DNA of 64,000 nt from Crocodylus rhombifer (Eukaryota > Chordata > Crocodylia > Crocodylidae): contig JAVSML010000046.1 of assembly GCA_038503035.1 (NCBI GenBank), positions 503,662 to 567,661 on the forward strand. The letters are read 5' to 3'. Positions 1-10,221 of the stretch are shown in pieces (position 1 is the first letter of the stretch; every line of letters starts with the position of its first letter). The translations under genes and the position numbers were made by a program. Under the pieces are notes generated by a model, which made no database searches, was not told the origin of the DNA, and saw only the letters and a list, made by a program, of their open reading frames with translations.

Positions 1-1555
1 GGAACAGAACTGAGAGCACGAATGACCTACGTGAACTCCACAGAGAGTCTTCTGGTGCTGATATGAGTGAAGAAAGGTAAGGATGGATACCTGAGTTCAG
101 CTAATGGTGGTGCAGGTGGTACAGAGATGAACGCAGTTGGATTCACTGAGTGCTTTTTGTTATAAGAGGCAACTCTTTGGATTATACACTATCTCCACTT
201 AAGCAGCTGGGTTACCATTCTTCTGGGTTCAAAGCTGGCAGGTTTCTTAGGCAGGTTTTCAGATAGAATGGAACAGTGAGGTTCAGAAAATCTGCTGTGT
301 AATTCAGCCATAAGTGGCTAAAATAGAAGAAAGAAAAGGACTCTGATTAAAGGGTAGCAGTGCTAAATCTAGGTGTCTTACTATAAATGCAAAGGTATTG
401 GAAAAAAGCATCATGAGTGTACTGGTTATTATTACCTTGGTATGCACAGTTCTATCCATGCTATATAAACAGAGCTGAATAAAGCTTGCTCCCCTGCAAA
501 AGATCTGAAGTTCTTTTCTTCCCCTGCAAGCCCCTGTTGTCTTTATTTTTCTGTTGGGATGGGTGTCCTCTACAACCAGTCATTCAGCTCTTCAGAATGA
601 CAGAATACGGGAAAAAAAGGAAGGCCTAAAAAAGATTAGGGTTATTTTTAAAGCCTGGCCACCGCAGTTTTGAGAGTGAAATAACTATCAAAAAAGAACA
701 CAGAAGCTTGTATTCTACTGTATATGGAACTGCTCACAGGGAATGGGTTTTTTTTCTGCTCTCTTCCATCTCTAGTTTCCTCTATCTAAAATACATGTAA
801 AGCAAAAATCTAAAAAAATAATAGATAAATCCAAACTTATTTATTAGTCTCAGGCAAATGGCTGGAGACATCTTTTTTTCTGCTCATAGGAACCCCCAGT
901 GATACCTCAGAGAGACTGGTAACGAAGCTAAACCCATATCTGCCTTCTATATAGCAGCAGATTTGGCGAGACATGCATAAAGTATTTGTCAGCCCCACTT
1001 CAGGTAATCTTCTCAGCACATCCTCATTTTGGGACATCCAGAAGAGAGAATGGCAAATAGCAATAGCAAGGGGGTTCCAGCCACTCAGACTGTTCCTTCC
1101 TCCCCTGAAGGTAAAGAGCAGCACATGCTCATAGCTGCCTTTTCAGTTCCCTTTGGAGCCAAGGGACTTCTATCTAGACAATGAAGAGCTAAAAGAAGGA
1201 GAGTATAAAGATGCTAACTCCAGACTGACACCTCTGTCCCTGAGGTCAGAATCTCTAGACGGGCAGGAAACATGGGAATGGAAACAGGCACAGAAGAGGG
1301 AAAGGGACAAATTGCTGGTTCACCTAACGGCTGTCGTCCAGGTGCATAGTTGCCATTTTTGCACTTAGCAAATAGGGGCACTTGTCCATCTGACGAAAAT
1401 TGGCCATTTTTTTTGTAGCTTAATTCTGTCACGCTGTACAAGTGTGGGGATTTTTTACGATTCAAATGAGTTTGCTGCATTGCTAATGAAACCACATATG
1501 AATGTAGTTTAGTTTACAGTATAGCATTTGTAACATCACGGCGTTTGACAGCTTG
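1..1555. other. Unassigned non-coding stretch
   Basis: I recognise no gene or clear repeat here apart from the LTR-like signal cluster listed separately at 455-575. Base composition is ordinary AT-leaning vertebrate DNA. Open frames are short, overlap on both strands and show no splice or domain logic. Confidence 0.6.
455..575 (+). promoter_or_regulatory. LTR-like TATA and poly(A) signal cluster
   Basis: A TATATAA box at 462-468 is followed at once by AATAAA at 478-483, then a pyrimidine- and T-rich tract with two CCCCTGCAA repeats. This order (TATA, poly(A) signal, T-rich U5-like tract) is what old retroviral-type LTRs often show. I could not find LTR termini or a target duplication, so this may be chance. 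Nothing viral and protein-coding is visible nearby. Confidence 0.22.
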
Positions 1556-1559
1556 CCCC

Positions 1560-2250
1560 TCCTACCCCCCCGCTGCAGGAGAGGTGGGCTGAAGGCAGAA
1601 GTGGTGAGGGGCCCAATCCTTTTTTTTGGCAAAGCCTGCCCATGTGTCCTGCAACCAGGGAGGTGAGCTGCCAGTGGGCCCCAATCCTTCCTTCCATAGT
1701 GGCAGTGTCCTCTGGGGGCACCAGCAGGTGGGTGCTGCCCCAGCTTAGGCTCAGGGAACAGTTGGATTGGGTTGAATGTTGCCTGCAAGTTGGGTCAGCA
1801 CCTGCCCGCTAGCCACCCACCTGGCTGGCCCTGCAGGGTGCTGCCACTGTGGAAGGAAGGTCTGGGCCCCCTTGCAGCTCAGGACCCACTGGCAGCTGGC
1901 CCCCTGGCCATGGGAGATGCAGGCAGGCTCTGTGGGAAAAAAAAAATAAGATCAGGCCTTTTGCGGCTTTTTTTTTTTCCCCCAATGAGCTGCCACTGGG
2001 TCATGCTGCCCCTGAGCTGTGGTGGGGCCCACATCTTCCCTCCATGGCAGCAGTACCCCTTGGGTGGCACCTGCCTCCTAGCAGCCCACCTTGGCAGCCC
2101 AGGGGGGTACCACCACCATGGAGGGAAGGACCGGGGCCCCCTGCAGCTCAGGGCCTGCTCAGCCCGCTGTCAGCTCATGCCCTGGCCACAGAAGAGGTGG
2201 GCAGGCTCCCCCCAAAATCAAAAAAGAACAGGCCCCTCACCGTAACAGTG
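1560..2250. repeat. GC-rich array of alternating inverted repeat units
   Basis: Four related units of about 130-170 bp alternate in orientation. Segment 1600-1770 is the reverse complement of about 1790-1960 (shared landmarks: GGAAGGAAGG next to CTGCCACT, then CACTGGCAGCT, then GGCAGGCT followed by an A-run). Segment 1970-2083 is likewise the complement of about 2085-2240 (landmarks CCATGGAGGGAAG and CAGCTCA). Centres of symmetry are near 1775 and 2085. The A/T homopolymers at 1619-1628, 1938-1948 and 1968-1979 lie at equivalent places in the units. Open frames on both strands are by-products of this symmetry. It looks like a fold-back non-autonomous transposon, class unknown. Confidence 0.7.
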
Positions 2251-2257
2251 GGGAAGC

Positions 2258-2321
2258 CCCTAAATTGAAACAGTGGGTTTTTAATCATCGCAGTTAAAAA
2301 CCCACCATTTCAATTTTGGGG
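2258..2321. repeat. Near-perfect stem-loop
   Basis: Arms 2258-2284 and 2294-2321 pair over about 27 bp with only a few mismatches around a 9-nt loop (TCATCGCAG). The arms begin CCCCTAAATTGAAAC and end TTTCAATTTTGGGG. It abuts the inverted array to its left and could be its terminus or an independent small MITE. Confidence 0.75.
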
Positions 2322-2754
2322 ACTAAACCACATCATGTATACAAGCATCCTAGTTTGCGATTCTGCTCCACATACATGTGGCCTGGGCTGCCCCAGGGGG
2401 CGAGGGGGGGGAGAGTAGTGAATCAGGGGATTGCCCCAGGCCTGCACTTGGGGGGGGGCACGTGGAGCTGGGTGGAGCAACCACCTAGTGCTGGTGACTC
2501 CGTGGTGCTGCCACCGCCACCGGTTTCACATCTAGCTGCTTGCCATGCCACCCCCACCCCCACCCCCTGCCGCCAGCTTCTTTTTGTCTGGGCCCCACAC
2601 AGGCTGATTTGCCTCAGGCCCTGCACCCTTCTAGGGTCACCTCTGCATCTGGCTGCTGAGTATTTGCAATGGGAAGGTACATGGCTCCGTAAGAGCATGT
2701 GGCTGGCAAGCTTGAAGTCACAAAATTCTACCCAGCAGAAATCTAGTGAGTGCT
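2322..2754. other. GC-rich non-coding stretch with G and C runs
   Basis: The stretch contains G-runs at about 2404-2411 and 2451-2459 and a (CCCCCA)n tract near 2550-2566. It resembles the interior of a GC-rich transposon remnant, but I could not find paired ends. Open frames on both strands are low-complexity and not gene-like. Confidence 0.4.
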
Positions 2755-2859
2755 AGATGCTGGAGGAGAAAGGGCCTCCTATGTTTTAGTCCCAATAATT
2801 GAGTGTTTGGGGCACTTGCCCAGGAAATGGGAGTCCCAGGTTTTAAGTTCTTCTCACCC

Positions 2860-2928
2860 AGGGGGGGTTTGAATCTACATCTCTCCAACTTTACAGTGGA
2901 GTGCTCTGACCATCAGGCCGTAAGTTAA
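2860..2928 (-). repeat. tRNA-derived SINE head (old copy)
   Basis: Read on the minus strand, this has a tRNA-like layout: a GATGGTCAGAGCACT segment resembling an RNA polymerase III A box, followed about 35 nt later by GATTCAAACCCC, resembling a B box. The body continues toward 2760. Similar heads occur at 25155, 25333, 55309 and 57371 in this window, so this is a dispersed family rather than a tRNA gene. No cloverleaf survives. Confidence 0.5.
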
Positions 2929-3091
2929 ACATTTTTAAACTTGCTTTTGAAGCTGGCCCCTGAGCATACAAAGGAGAGAGAAATGCCGGGCCAAGAGGAA
3001 GCAAACAATTGAGTGGGTGTGTGAGATTAATGTTGCTCTGGAAGGGATTTAATCAGCAGAGCTGCGTGTAATCGGCAACACCTATGGTGGC

Positions 3092-3203
3092 TCTGTTTGT
3101 AATTTTTCACTAGAAAAATGTTCAACAGTGTTTCTTAATGGTGTGCTTCTCCCCGTAGCAGGACAGAGTTAACCAAAAGCACATTTTATTTAGGAAATGT
3201 CCT
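3092..3203 (+). repeat. Old dispersed repeat, copy 1
   Basis: This segment matches 4614-4712 in the same orientation: TTTGTAATTTTTCACTAGAA against TTTGTGATTTTTCAATAGAA, then GTTTCTTAATGGTGTGC against GTTTCTTAAGGGTGTGC, then GAGTTAAC and ATTTAGGAAA in both. I do not recognise the family. Confidence 0.6.
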
Positions 3204-4613
3204 TTACTATTATATTCTAAACTGTGCCTATCATGCAAATAGCATCAGAATAACTCATTTATATTAAAAAAAACCTCTCTACCATCTATCCCTTTCTCCC
3301 CTTCCTCTCCCAGGGCTCACAGTCTCAGGATGTCTAGCATCTTGACCCCTCTGTAGAAGTATTTTCTAGTTGGGTCTCAGATGCTGCTCTTGAAAAATGA
3401 CTTTTTAAAACTACTCTTTGCTACTCTTCAGTGCACACACTGATCTAGGAAACAAGGAACAGGTAACAATTACCTATGATGCATCAGTTCTCATTCAGTG
3501 ACATCATTGCCTTGACACAGTATTGGGCTGGTATTCTAATATTCTGATCTGTATGTGGATGTCCTCATAACTTGTGTTCAGGTTTTACTTTAGCTGCATT
3601 TCTAAACAGGTCAGACTTGCCCAAATAAGGCCTTGTTCAGTGTTATGCACTGAGCATGTTCATTTTAAAGAGGGAAGTGTGAATGCACATGACCAGTCCA
3701 GTTGACCATGCCCATGTAACCCACCAGATTTTTGGGTGCTCATGGAATATTTGTTAAGCTAGGCACATGCACATGCATATATTCAACACGTATGCTCCTG
3801 AATATCTGTCCCAGTGTGCCCACAAACAAATCGGACTAGGCTTCACATACTGTTGGTCTCCAGACATCTGCTGCTTTTTTTTTTAAAGCAGAAAAAGAGT
3901 TACATATGTTTTATCCATGAAAGCAGTGGGATTGATGGCCATCTTCTTGACTGAACCTGCAACCTGGACCAATGGGTTTATTATCAGAACCTGTTTCTCA
4001 AGAACGGCCAGTCCCAAAACAATGTGGAGAGCTAATTAAAAAAGCTGTTTCTGATTTAACTTGGCAAGGTTTTCTGACATCCACTGCTGAACATCTGGAA
4101 AGAAAATTATTTTTAAAAAACAGAGGAATGAACAAGGCTGGGTAGAAAGGCAGTTGGGGGATAAGTTATTTTATTAAAAAAATACCCAACCAAATAAAAT
4201 CCCCAGCATGGAACTTAAAAGACATCTGCTTACCATCATCTCAATCACTCTGGTTGTGTGTTGTATCCCATTCCCCTTTGCTTTCATCTGTCTCTGTCTT
4301 TTTTAACATAGTAAGCTCATCCTGGCTGGGTGCATGTTAGTTTTATATTTTTGTTCAGCATCCAACATAACAGCGCCCTAAACACAATTTGCACCACTGC
4401 TTTAACTAGCATGCAAAGTTGAAAAAGCAAAAGAAAATAATGTCCCTAACTGATTAAAAAGAAATAGAAAAATCACACTGGGCTTGATTCAGCTTTCACT
4501 CAGGTGAATATGATGCTTCTTATGGATTTCAAGGGGAGCAGGATCAGGTTGTTTATTCATCCCCAGGTTTTAGCTATGACTTCCCTTAAGTGCTGCATTT
4601 AATCAGTACTTTG

Positions 4614-4712
4614 TGCCTCTATTTGTGATTTTTCAATAGAAAAATTATTAGCAATGTTTCTTAAGGGTGTGCAGTGAGAGAGGGTTAACTAACATCTTGG
4701 ATTTAGGAAAGG
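4614..4712 (+). repeat. Old dispersed repeat, copy 2
   Basis: Partner of the 3092-3203 copy, about 1.5 kb apart and in direct orientation. Divergence is moderate with small indels, so the copies are old. It is either a local duplication or two insertions of one ancient element. Confidence 0.6.
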
Positions 4713-5176
4713 GAAAAAAGTCATTCTGATGACGTCTCCATTAAAAAAAACCTGAAGAAATATTTGTGAAACTACTGAGAAAGGAAACAGGGAATAATGG
4801 TGAGAAATATACACAATATTGGACAAGACAAAAAAATCAAAGGTTGTTCTCCAGACAATGGGAATGCATGCTTCCTTCTTTTCTCCAGCAGAGTATGCAT
4901 TGTGTGGCACTAACACAATTAGCCCATCAAAAGATGTGCTAGTTTATTCCAGGTGCCTTACCAATTAGGAAAACATATTGCAAGTGAACTTGAATTTGTA
5001 GTATAAATGAGAAGTTTTATGAATTTCAGACTTCTTCTACCCCTTTGATTCACTGACTAAAAGATGGGTTTCTTGTAATATAATAGTAATAGAAGAAAAC
5101 AGAAATGACCAAATTGTGCGATAAGCATATGGAATACCTGAGGTAAGTGATCAATTAATGGACATTCTTATTCAGC

Positions 5177-5632
5177 GGGTGCATCCACCTATGCAGTTAG
5201 CATGTAGCAATAAACTCTGGCACAGTTCGCACCAGAGTCGGCTGCTGCTAGGAGCAGTGTCTGGGACCACAGCTGTTTGAGCCAGGGTGGAGCAGCCCCA
5301 GGATGACAGAAAACCCAGGGGATCACCCCAAGTTGATTAGGTGGTGGAGGGCCTAGTTGGGTCACGAGGGTGCTACAATGTGGAACTAGCTGGCAGGCAG
5401 TCCCCGCACTATAGCACCCTTGTTCCCCAGTCAGCCCAGTCCCCGTCTACACGTGCATTTCGGTGCATTAAATGACATCCACTGTAGGATAATATTTGTC
5501 CTAGACAGTAGTATCCTACAGTGGAGTTAATTCATTTACTGTGCCCTAATACGAGTGCATATGTAGAAGGTGACACTTTATTGCAGAGCTAATTAGTCAA
5601 TTCTGCAGTAAAATGCTTGCATATATGCACCC
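5177..5632 (+). mobile_element. Hairpin MITE, family 1, forward copy
   Basis: The element starts GGGTGCATCCACC and ends ATATATGCACCC, giving short terminal inverted repeats. Inside are two more stems seen in every family-1 copy: ACTGTAGGATA...TATCCTACAGT near 5480-5521, and GAGGGTGCTACAATG...CACTATAGCACCC near 5367-5419. Flanks end AGC on the left and begin AGT on the right, a possible 3-bp target duplication. It is non-autonomous with no transposase. Other copies lie at 5735, 21063 and 24667. Confidence 0.75.
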
Positions 5633-5734
5633 AGTCAGTGCTACTATATTATACTGTAAGTATCTGTCTAAGGGGACAACAATCCTATTTAGCAAATATG
5701 TCTGGTATAGTTCAGTTATAATTTTCCCCTCCAA

Positions 5735-6224
5735 GGGTACATCTACATGAGATGCTTTACTGCAGATATGACTAATTAGCTCCTCAGTAAAGTGTCACTG
5801 TCTATAGGTACAGTGCTATTAGGAAGCAGTAAACTAATTAACTCTGCTGTAGGATAGTACTGCCGGACACAAATACTATCCTACAGCAGAGTAGTGGCAC
5901 GCAGCAAAACTCATGTATAGACAGTGATGGAGCTGGTTGGGGCATGAGGGTGTTACAGTATGGGGGCTTCCTGCTGGCTAGCCCCACACTGTAGCACCCT
6001 CATGCCCTAGCCAGCCTCTCCATAGCATGTTGAGTCAGGCGGGGACAGCCCTGGCCTGGCAGGCTGACCCCCCAGGGCTCTCTGCCAGCTGAGCCTGCTG
6101 TGCCCTGGCTCAATGTGCTGAGGTCCTGGGCACACATACAAAGGCAGTACCCAGGATCAATAAACTCTGGGGCAAACTGCACAGAGTTTATCACTACATG
6201 CTAATTGCATGTGTAGATGTGCCC
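5735..6224 (-). mobile_element. Hairpin MITE, family 1, reverse copy
   Basis: Inverted relative to the copy at 5177. Ends are GGGTACATCTACATG and CATGTGTAGATGTGCCC, which pair well. Internal stems are CTGTAGGATAGTA...ACTATCCTACAG (about 5849-5886) and GAGGGTGTTACAGTATGG...CACTGTAGCACCCTC (about 5946-6001). Length is 490 bp. There is no coding capacity. Confidence 0.8.
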
Positions 6225-7640
6225 AGAAACATGGCAAATAGCCTCCTAATTTATCATTTGACTGTATTAAAAATAAAAACCTAACAGCAGTCTTCCAAAC
6301 ATGACTGCATACATCAGTTATTGAGTGCCCAGCTTGAACCACCTTCCAGAGGTGTGATTTTCTTCGGTAGTCTTCAGGACATTCTGTTCATCATTCTACA
6401 GGGACACACATAGCAAAAAACTAGCTTTGCTCTTCCTTTCTGGCCAAAACCACAATAAAAGAGGTCTAATGTAGGTGAGATTGTCCATCCTTACACGGTT
6501 ATGTTAGAGCAAATCAGAATCCAGCTCAAAGAGACTCCAAGCTTTGGAGTTCTGGTTGGTACTTATGGCTATTTGGCATAACAGAAATACAAATATCACA
6601 TAGCGGCAAGTATTCTCTAACACTTGCAACTTTATATCGTGAAGAGGCAGAAGCCATAGTTGTTACTTTTGGAGAATGGAGAGTTTGCAGGAATAACATG
6701 TTCTTGTGTGAGTGCTACAGGTATTTTATGTTCACTAGTTTTACAATTTTTACTCTTGGAAGAGTTAATTACAAACAATTTAATTAAGATCTCTCAGTCA
6801 TTAATGTTCTAGTAGCTTAGCAAGTTTGGGTTCGCTCAGCAGGTTGCAAAGGTTTTATTCTATCAGTTACCCTCCTATTAACTCATCCTGCATCAGCACC
6901 GAGCTTGTTTATTGTTCCCTGCCCTGGGAGCTAGATAATTTTAAATATCATTAAACAAAAGATTCTAGGATGTCTCTATTTTTGGGATGCCACCTGTCCT
7001 GTTCAGTGCAGGGCACTCCAATCTATTTTTCCTCATACCTGGGTGCTGCAAATCAGGAGCTTTGCAACGCTCCATCTTTACAACAACATCAGTTATGAGG
7101 ATACAGGAGAGCTGCGACCAGAATGGTTGAATTTTTCACTGTGGGTAATGTAGCTCTCTAAGGATAGGCACTGTGGTGTTCCCATCATGTTCCATAAAAC
7201 TGCTTCTCAGACGTGGTCTGGAAAATAAACAAAAAGTGATTTTTTCCTCCTGCCTTGTACCTCAGAAAGTTAATCTTTATATGCACTGGAGAACTGTAGT
7301 ACCTGCACAACTAGTAGAACAAAAGGCAAGACACTGAAAAATGATTAAGTTAGAGGGAAAATGATGTAGTTAGTTCAAAACTGTTCTGGTTTGTTATGTG
7401 TTAACACCCCCCTATTACATGGGTTGTCATTGAATATATTGTGGTTGCCATTCTCTATCCCAGACATGTGTGCCTTTCAGTTTAAAGTTGTGCACCATAC
7501 ATGCTACCAATAGCACCTCCATTGCTGAAGAAACATGGAGTCACAGGAGACCATGGACATGGAATCCTGCATTTCACTCTTACAGAGGCTTTCCTAGACC
7601 TCTTAGATGGGTCCATCTAGTCTAGCATATTAGGCTAGAT
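6225..7640. other. Unassigned DNA with a possible conserved non-coding island
   Basis: No repeats recognised. The part at about 6750-6995 is AT-rich with several TTAATTA/ATTAA motifs and no simple-repeat character, the look of a homeodomain-rich non-coding regulatory element. That reading is inference only. Confidence 0.35.
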
Positions 7641-7654
7641 ATAGATATTGCCAA

Positions 7655-7708
7655 ATGAAGCAGATCAGTTGTGCCAGGTCATGTCTTGGCACAGCTGATC
7701 CACTTCAT
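7655..7708. repeat. Stem-loop, 22-bp arms
   Basis: Arms 7655-7676 (ATGAAGCAGATCAGTTGTGCC...) and 7687-7708 (...GGCACAGCTGATCCACTTCAT) pair with three mismatches around a 10-nt loop. It is likely the core of a small MITE whose outer ends I cannot define. Confidence 0.7.
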
Positions 7709-8024
7709 TGGACAAAACCACATTGCCCATTGTCCTGCCCATTGATGCTGAAGGACAATAGGTGATGGGGCAGGGTTTGAGGAGCCTGGTTCTGCACACC
7801 TAAGGAATTCCCACTCAGGGTCAGGCAATTCAAGTCCTGGGAGTGCCTGCCTAGCTTTCTCTGCTTACCAAGACATGCCCCTGGGGATACAGACAGCACT
7901 TCTCAGTAAGTGGGGAAACCCCGCCTTTCCCCACTTACAGAGACATGTCCCAGGGATCCTGGGGACATTTACCAGAGAACCTGGAGACATATCATAGGGG
8001 CAACCCCCCAAATTTAGTCACATA
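7709..8024. other. Non-coding stretch with a degenerate tandem duplication
   Basis: About 7866-7920 and 7936-7985 are two diverged copies of a unit with the landmarks CTTAC, then AGACATG, then CCC and TGGGGA. No gene is seen. Confidence 0.35.
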
Positions 8025-8736
8025 TGGGGTGCATTCTACACATGCAATTAATGCTCAGAAAGCTTACTGCAAGTAAAGTATTGCACAGTAAGCTTTTTCT
8101 AAATGCACATCAACATGTGTGCCCATTGGAATCAAATTTGCTTCCAACAGGAGCAGTTCAGGGCAGGGATACTCCTTCTGTCCAGTGTCAGGTCTGGGCT
8201 CCAAGGGACTGGGGGGAGTTGTTCTGCTTCCAGGGAAGCTACTTGCTGCCTCCACCCCTGCCCCAGGTAGCTGCCTGCTGCCCAACCCCCGCTCATTGTG
8301 GAGCCAGGCAGAGACAATGTCCACTGCCCCCAATAGCAGGAAGCTCTCAGCCTCCGGCTCTAAGATTAGAGCCGGGGCTGTGACATTGCCCCCTCCCCTG
8401 AGAGCTGCCTGCTACTAGGGCTGGCTCAGATCATGGAGCTGGCCCCAGCAGTGGACAGCTCCAAGGAGAGGGGGTTGTTCTCCTGCTCCCTGCTGTCCAC
8501 ACTGACTGGGAGCAATTTGCTCATGGTCAGCTATGAAACCATGCACTACTGTGCAGCAGCTACCTCACAGTAAATGTATTATCTGTATTTACAGGTAGTA
8601 GAAAGCCATGCAGTAAACTAATCTACTGCACAGTAGCTCCTGTGCATGGATACATAGTGATGCTTTACTGTGCAGTAGATTAGTCTACTGCACAGTAAAG
8701 CATCTTGTGTATACACACCCATGGAGATGCACCCCA
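8025..8736. mobile_element. Hairpin MITE, family 2
   Basis: Proposed ends are TGGGGTGCAT at 8025 and ATGCACCCCA at 8736. The right third contains a perfect palindrome at 8659-8704 and the motif ACTGTGCAGTAG repeated in both orientations. The centre is GC-rich. An inverted partial copy lies at 13283-13695, and homology between the two runs some 80 bp past the right end proposed here, so the true element may be larger. No coding capacity. Confidence 0.65.
8659..8704. repeat. Perfect 21-bp-arm palindrome
   Basis: Arms 8659-8679 and 8684-8704 are exact reverse complements around the loop TTAG. The arm reads GATGCTTTACTGTGCAGTAG and one further base. It lies inside the family-2 MITE. Confidence 0.95.
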
Positions 8737-8822
8737 CAAGTTCCCAGGGGACTATCTCTATCAGCAGAGCAGGTGCTTTCACAGCTTGAGGAACTCTACC
8801 CTAAGTAGAAATTCCTGCAGTC

Positions 8823-9980
8823 TGCAGACTTTGGTCTGTTGAGCTCCTAGAACACCTCCCCGGGGTGGCTGGAGAGTGCAGGCAGCTCCAGACTACCCAT
8901 ATTCTCATGCCATAACATAAACAGACATTTTCCACTAAATAGTATCACAAATTCATACCGCCTTTGTTGCAGCCCCAAGTTTTTGACAAGAGGTATTTTG
9001 TTCTGCCATAAAAATGTTTACAGTAGTACAGGATGATGAAAGATGACCTCTGTTTCTACACTCATGGGGCAGAGAGTAGATACTAAAGGAAAGTGCATTT
9101 ATGCAAGACCATTTCAGACTGATCTGCTTACCTCTCTCCTCCTGTAACTCCCAACATGTCTCTGGTGTTTTAGCAAGTTGCTCTGACTGCCCTGCAATAA
9201 CAAGTCTCTGAACAAAGGGGAAATAATCTAATATATAGGAAAACTTTGTTTATCATGCTGCTGTTTGGCTGTATTATGTACATTGATTTTTGTTTTGTTT
9301 GCTTGTTTTGGCTTTATGGCATCTGGGAAAATGGCATATATCTATATCTATCAAATCAGTAATGTTTGCTTTCGCAGCTGCTTTCCAAGTGAAAATTCAT
9401 ACATAAATCATTAAAACCAGTCTCACATGAGACAAGAGGCCAATGATATTTTATTGTGATTTAATGAAAAGCTAAAGCACTATAGCACACGGCACAATTT
9501 TCTTTGCATTTATAGATGTTTTGTGTTAGGTAATGGGCTGCACTTTGTTGTACAGTACTTGCTTGTGTAACTATGTAGCTATGCTATAATGGAGTAAGTT
9601 GGACAAGCTTATGATTTGCAATGGTCTCTGGTAACAGCTACCTTGGTTTATATATCAGTGCTTAAGAACCTTCTCTAAACAAAAGGAAGCACATTTTATC
9701 ATCCCTTTCCTGAAAGGATCACATCACTTTTGAACAGTATTTGGTATTTTTAAGGGTTGCTTTTTGGGGGGGGGGGGTGATCACTCCAAAGCCTCTGTCT
9801 TTCTTCTAGGCCTGGGGCATCTGCAGTGTAAATGTAAATGGGTGAGAATCCTCCACACAGATGCATTTAAACCTTGCTACAACCTAGACAGAAGAGATGA
9901 ATGGCTTTTTAACTTACATTACTAGTAGTGCTTTATTGGTAGAAGGAATGACATGATCCTTTTTGGAGTAAAGAGGTGGT
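8823..9980. other. Unassigned non-coding DNA
   Basis: Nothing gene-like. It contains a G-homopolymer at about 9765-9778. Otherwise it is ordinary AT-leaning sequence with no clear repeat. Confidence 0.5.
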
Positions 9981-9984
9981 TAGC

Positions 9985-10172
9985 TGTGTTAGTGTGAAGT
10001 CAGGCAGAAGGTGGGGCAGGGTGGCACTTGAGAGACTGGCCAGTTCAGAGAGGCATGAGTTTTGTAAGCAACAACAACCTACTTTGTCACATCTGGTGAA
10101 GTAGGTTGTTACCCATGAAAACTCATGCTTCTCTGAACCAGTTAGTGTCTAAGGCTACTTTGCTTGACATTC
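9985..10172. repeat. Inverted dimer of a retroelement 3' tail, hammerhead-like core
   Basis: The left part (about 9990-10088) is the reverse complement of the right part (about 10099-10170). Both read AAGTAGGTTGTT, then ACTCATGC, then CTCTGAAC and AGT.T.T.AAG. The right copy carries CTGGTGA (10093-10099), a hairpin-forming GTAGGTTGTTACCCAT and GAAA (10117-10120). That is one base away from the hammerhead ribozyme core CTGANGA-stem II-GAAA. The tail type (a segment near ACTAACACAGCTA on the minus strand) is common in reptile repeats. Penelope-like origin is inferred. Confidence 0.5.
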
Positions 10173-10221
10173 TTCTTTTTTGGAGGAAGGAAATGCTTTG
10201 CAGGAACACCATAGTCTAGTC

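Larger units (their letters stand above)
2940..5170. other. Mostly unique non-coding DNA
   Basis: No gene is recognised. The stretch holds the direct-repeat pair at 3092 and 4614, and near 4482-4550 a segment of the type GGCTTGATTCAG...ATTTCAAGGGGAGCAGGATCAGG, which resembles old amniote-wide repeat remnants. The rest appears unique. Confidence 0.5.

Noticed and set aside
1483..2297. Proline/glycine-rich frames on both strands
   Set aside because: They arise from the alternating inverted repeat units and resemble each other across strands for that reason.
2860..2928. tRNA gene
   Set aside because: A- and B-box-like motifs are present but no cloverleaf or anticodon stem can be drawn, and the same head recurs at four other places.
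8659..8704. MicroRNA precursor
   Set aside because: Arms are too short and perfect with a 4-nt loop and sit in a MITE; a structural palindrome is the simpler reading.
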